Below the pieces are notes generated by a model. It was not told where the DNA came from. It searched no databases and saw only the letters and a program-made list of their open reading frames with translations. From positions 1-64,000 of the forward strand of contig CALXOZ010000008.1 of assembly GCA_944390195.1 (NCBI GenBank): DNA of 64,000 nucleotides, read 5' to 3'. The translations under genes were made by a program, and so were the position numbers. This document shows, one piece after another, positions 61,555-64,000 of the stretch. Every line of letters begins with the position of its first letter. Position 1 is the stretch's first letter. The stretch is from an uncultured Alphaproteobacteria bacterium. Its GTDB lineage: Bacteria; Pseudomonadota; Alphaproteobacteria; CAAGCB01; CAG-977.

Positions 61555-63141
61555 ACGTGGACAAAGGCTTGCATTTTCTTGCAAGTCTTTGTTTTTATTA
61601 TCTTTTTTCGGTTCGCTCGCTTCATTTTCGGGGAACGGCAAAACACGGTCATTTTCGCCCGCAATCCCTTGATTTTCCGCCGGTTCGCAGATTTTTTCCA
61701 TATTCTGAAATTCGTTGAACGGATAGCGGAGTTTATAGCCTATTCTTCCCTCGTTCAGTTCCAGACGGTCGAAGAGGAAAGACAAAAGCAACCGTTTCTT
61801 TTCCACGTTGTCGCTTAATTTGAAAATGGTCGCGGCCGATCTTGCAATTTCCATCAGATTTAAGACGGTTCTGTTAAACGAATCGTCTGCTTTCCTGTGC
61901 GCTTGGATACGTTCTTCAAGGCGGTGGCGTTCCAGTTGCAGGCGGTCGTTCTTGTCGTTATACGTTTCTTTGTCAATCTCTCCGTCAAGGCGCATATTAA
62001 ACAGCGCGTCAATGCGGCTTTCAACTCGCGTCAATTCTTGTTTCAGCCGCCCCATTTCCGCGTTTCTAAACGCGACTTCCTGCTTTTTGGAAGCGGCCAA
62101 ATGAACGCGGATTTGTTCAATTATACCGGCGGGGATTTCAATCGAATTCAGAATATAACAAATCTGGTCGTCAATATCTTCCAGCGGGATATAAACGCGC
62201 CGTTGTCCATCGGCCGCCCAACAAACAACATAAGAAAATTGTTGTTTCTTTATATCTATCGGGCAGATTTTATCCGTGTTTGCACAATGGATTAAACCGC
62301 GATATACAAACGGCTTTTCCCCGTGCTTAAACGGTTTGTTTTTGGAGCGTTCAAGGACGCGTTGGCAGGCGTCAAAGGTTTCTTTGCTGATAAGCGGTTG
62401 GTAAACATGGACGTGAAGCTTTCCCTTTGCCAACATTTCCCCGTAATAGAACGGGTTGCGCAAGATTGACAGAATGCCGGACACTTGCAGTTTGCGCCCC
62501 ATGCGCGACCGCAAGCCGATTTTGTCGGCAACGCGCGTCAATTCGCGGGCGGAAGTGCCGCCCAATGCATACAGATTGAAAATGTGCTGAACTTTCAGAG
62601 CGTTCACTTCGTCGGGGCGAATGGAGTTTTTGCCGTCGTCGTTTCGAAAATTGACATATCCGACTGGTGCAACGCCCGCCCGTTCGCCGTTCCGCAGTTT
62701 GTAATCAAGGGAGCGTTTGACATTTTCGGAGAGTTGCAGGACATAGGATTTCGCCCCCATAACGGAAAAATCCCAACGCATAATATCGGAAGCACTTGCG
62801 CCCGCTCCGATAACCATATTTTCGCGGTAAAAGTGAAGTTCGATTTTTTCTTTGCGGACAAGTTCGTCCAGCAGAACGGAATCTTTAAAGGAACGTTGAA
62901 CGCGATCCACGGCGTCAGCTATCAGTGCGACGGTTTCATTTTGAGAAAGACAAAAGTCGATGACTTCGAGGAATTTTTTGCGGCCGCCACGTGTGGACGA
63001 TTCGATAATCTCAAAGGATTTGATGACTTCCAGATTTTTGCGCTTACAGTATTCGATAAGGCGTGTATTTTGGGCGGCTAGAGAATGCCCCTCTTCCTGT
63101 TCTTTTGTTGACACACGGGTCAGGATAACAGCCTTTTTCAC
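61522..63141 (-). CDS. large serine recombinase (integrase)
   Basis: Protein of 539 residues from the GTG at 63141 (VKKAVILTRVSTKEQEEGHS), which has GAGGAA upstream; the frame extends 16 codons further. The resolvase domain has the nucleophile Ser in LTRVSTKEQ and the arginine-containing ADAVDRVQRS. A recombinase domain (GVAPVGYVNF, LRNPFYYGEMLAKGKLHVH), a zinc ribbon region with Cys in HCANTDKICPI and a coiled coil (LKQELTRVESRID) follow. The last 11 codons lie in the tRNA-Gln, which also gives the stop. It integrates and excises the element. Confidence 0.9.
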   Translation of the reverse strand: MKKAVILTRVSTKEQEEGHSLAAQNTRLIEYCKRKNLEVIKSFEIIESSTRGGRKKFLEVIDFCLSQNETVALIADAVDRVQRSFKDSVLLDELVRKEKIELHFYRENMVIGAGASASDIMRWDFSVMGAKSYVLQLSENVKRSLDYKLRNGERAGVAPVGYVNFRNDDGKNSIRPDEVNALKVQHIFNLYALGGTSARELTRVADKIGLRSRMGRKLQVSGILSILRNPFYYGEMLAKGKLHVHVYQPLISKETFDACQRVLERSKNKPFKHGEKPFVYRGLIHCANTDKICPIDIKKQQFSYVVCWAADGQRRVYIPLEDIDDQICYILNSIEIPAGIIEQIRVHLAASKKQEVAFRNAEMGRLKQELTRVESRIDALFNMRLDGEIDKETYNDKNDRLQLERHRLEERIQAHRKADDSFNRTVLNLMEIARSAATIFKLSDNVEKKRLLLSFLFDRLELNEGRIGYKLRYPFNEFQNMEKICEPAENQGIAGENDRVLPFPENEASEPKKDNKNKDLQENASLCPRWLGNLDSNQD

Positions 63142-63241
63142 GGACTTCCTCGTATAATTCGCATAAAGCGTCAAGATAACCGCGCACAAGACAAAAAGCG
63201 TCTTTGTCCGCGATTTGCGGCGGAAGCTCCTCTTTGTTCAT
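63044..63241 (-). CDS. small element protein overlapping the recombinase
   Basis: A 65-residue frame from the ATG at 63241 (MNKEELPPQIADKDAFCL) overlaps the recombinase start by about 100 bases in another frame. The middle is helical and acidic (YLDALCELYEEVREKG) and the C-terminus is basic. Codon use is normal for the element. Possibly a helper or directionality factor, but this is guesswork. Confidence 0.45.
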   Translation of the reverse strand: MNKEELPPQIADKDAFCLVRGYLDALCELYEEVREKGCYPDPCVNKRTGRGAFSSRPKYTPYRIL

Positions 63242-63332
63242 GCACGTTATCATATTCATATCAGAAAAAATCCAATTAAAAAAGTGTTATTAAAAAAGCG
63301 GTTGTCATTACCAGAGAAAATGTCGCCAGAGC

Positions 63333-63629
63333 TTAGAAGCGTTGTTTGTCCTTATCTCTTAATTTCCCGAGCTCTCTAATTGTTATATTGAGATCTCTTA
63401 TATTTCTTTTTCTTTCGTTTAAAATCAGCCGCAATTCTTCCCCTCTTTCTGCGTATATATTGGAAGATGCCCTAAATGATTTCATTAAAGAAACAGCCCG
63501 TTTAAGTCTGTCGTTTTTTTGAGATAAATGCCGTTTAATTTTTTTGAAAAATTTCCGTTCATACAGGTTTAGGCCGCCGCCCGATTGAATAAGTTCGTCT
63601 ATTTCGTTTTCAATGTTTTGGTAGTTCAT
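63333..63629 (-). CDS. hypothetical coiled-coil protein of the element
   Basis: Protein of 98 residues, highly charged, starting MNYQNIENEIDELIQSGGG. Basic helices (FKKIKRHLSQKNDRLKRAV, ERGEELRLILNERKRN) suggest nucleic-acid binding or a coiled coil. The start overlaps the stop of the next gene upstream by four bases, so both are co-translated. No family recognised. Confidence 0.5.
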   Translation of the reverse strand: MNYQNIENEIDELIQSGGGLNLYERKFFKKIKRHLSQKNDRLKRAVSLMKSFRASSNIYAERGEELRLILNERKRNIRDLNITIRELGKLRDKDKQRF

Positions 63630-63949
63630 TCTTCCATTCCTTTTAAAGACAAATACCTATCGTGAAGCTTTCTTATTTTTGCTTTTGTTTCTTCAATGGA
63701 ACATTCTATTTCGTGAAGCATATCCGTAATTTCGCTAATCGAATGATGGTAAAACACATATTCGCATTGGCGTATCATGTTTTCGTTTTCGCAAAGTTCA
63801 TAAGTTGTCTTGTTGTTTTTATTTCTGTTCCAACGAGATATGTTTTTCTTTAATTCTTCGACCGATATTTCGTCGGAGTGTCCCTGAAAAGAAAAATGAA
63901 CGAGTTCTTTTGTCTTTCTGTCCCTTTGAAAAAGAAGATACCTCGGCAT
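63626..63949 (-). CDS. hypothetical protein of the element
   Basis: Protein of 107 residues (MPRYLLFQRDRKTKELVHFS). A charged N-terminal half is followed by a coiled-coil-like end (MLHEIECSIEETKAKIRKLH). It is translationally coupled to the preceding small gene. No family recognised. Confidence 0.5.
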   Translation of the reverse strand: MPRYLLFQRDRKTKELVHFSFQGHSDEISVEELKKNISRWNRNKNNKTTYELCENENMIRQCEYVFYHHSISEITDMLHEIECSIEETKAKIRKLHDRYLSLKGMEE

Positions 63950-64000
63950 ATTTTTTCCCCCTTATTTTTACCGAAAGATCGCCGTTGATTTGCGCGAGGC

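Larger units (their letters stand above)
61522..64000 (-). mobile_element. left end of an integrative element in tRNA-Gln (continues past window)
   Basis: From the 3' half of tRNA-Gln to the window end there are only minus-strand genes: a large serine recombinase and three small unknown proteins. Base use changes to more G and C with GCG and GGC codons, unlike the AT-rich neighbours. The recombinase lies next to the tRNA as in site-specific prophages or conjugative elements. The other end is outside the window. Confidence 0.7.

Noticed and set aside
61808-63081. plus-strand open frames opposite the serine recombinase
   Set aside because: Shadow frames of a clear family gene; GC-richer base use of the element produces long chance frames.

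Overview
The window reads as a chromosomal segment of a low-GC alphaproteobacterium. Three things support this: a duplicated, divergent b/b' pair in the F0 ATP synthase cluster (atpI-atpB-atpE-atpF'-atpF), a short SRP RNA directly upstream of dnaX-ybaB-recR, and the general gene content. A host-associated or gut lineage is my inference from the AT-rich genome, the Chlamydia-type arginine decarboxylase/antiporter pair and the many Sel1-repeat proteins. The species is not identifiable by reading alone.

Layout. 0-3 kb: gene-poor AT-rich start, then ygiW-qseB-qseC on the minus strand and a decayed chloramphenicol acetyltransferase. 4-7 kb: UbiA-type prenyltransferase, hisH, hisF, YgjV-like protein. 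7-10.5 kb: OprB-like porin, then an aaxB-aaxC pair for acid-driven arginine/agmatine exchange. 10.5-17 kb: CNNM/DUF21 protein, Sel1-SPOR protein, mltG, and fabF-acpP-fabG-fabD. 17-20 kb: SRP RNA and dnaX-ybaB-recR. 20-23 kb: murD overlapping murL, which suggests the L-Glu ligation/epimerisation route to peptidoglycan D-Glu. 23-28 kb: three Sel1-repeat envelope proteins around a DsbD/ScsB-type reductase.

28-35.4 kb holds a compact minus-strand podovirus-like structural cassette: small protein, portal, Bbp19-like protein, scaffold-like protein, capsid, gp11-like adaptor, gp12-like nozzle, gp14-like internal protein and lysozyme. All reading frames are intact, but I see no terminase, integrase, replication or tail-fibre gene. 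A DUF6782-like metallopeptidase follows. 36.8-42 kb: tgt, a DUF721 gene, a DsbA-like protein and the F0 cluster with an unusual c subunit. 42-47.3 kb: a TolC-SPOR fusion, a zinc-ribbon protein and a large TPR/transglutaminase-like protein. 47.5-50.3 kb: a yybP-ykoY-type Mn2+ riboswitch controlling a P-type cation ATPase. 50.7-55 kb: opgG, an unknown gene, and opgH (periplasmic glucans). 55-57.4 kb: an uncharacterised PD-(D/E)XK-like/MBL-fold gene pair followed by 85-bp tandem repeats and tRNA-Ser. 58.8-61.4 kb: lepA and marC. From 61.5 kb an integrative element with a large serine recombinase sits in tRNA-Gln and runs off the window end.

The most intriguing items are the packaging-less virion cassette, the PD-(D/E)XK/MBL pair, the TPR/transglutaminase-like protein, the altered c subunit and the opgG-X-opgH operon.
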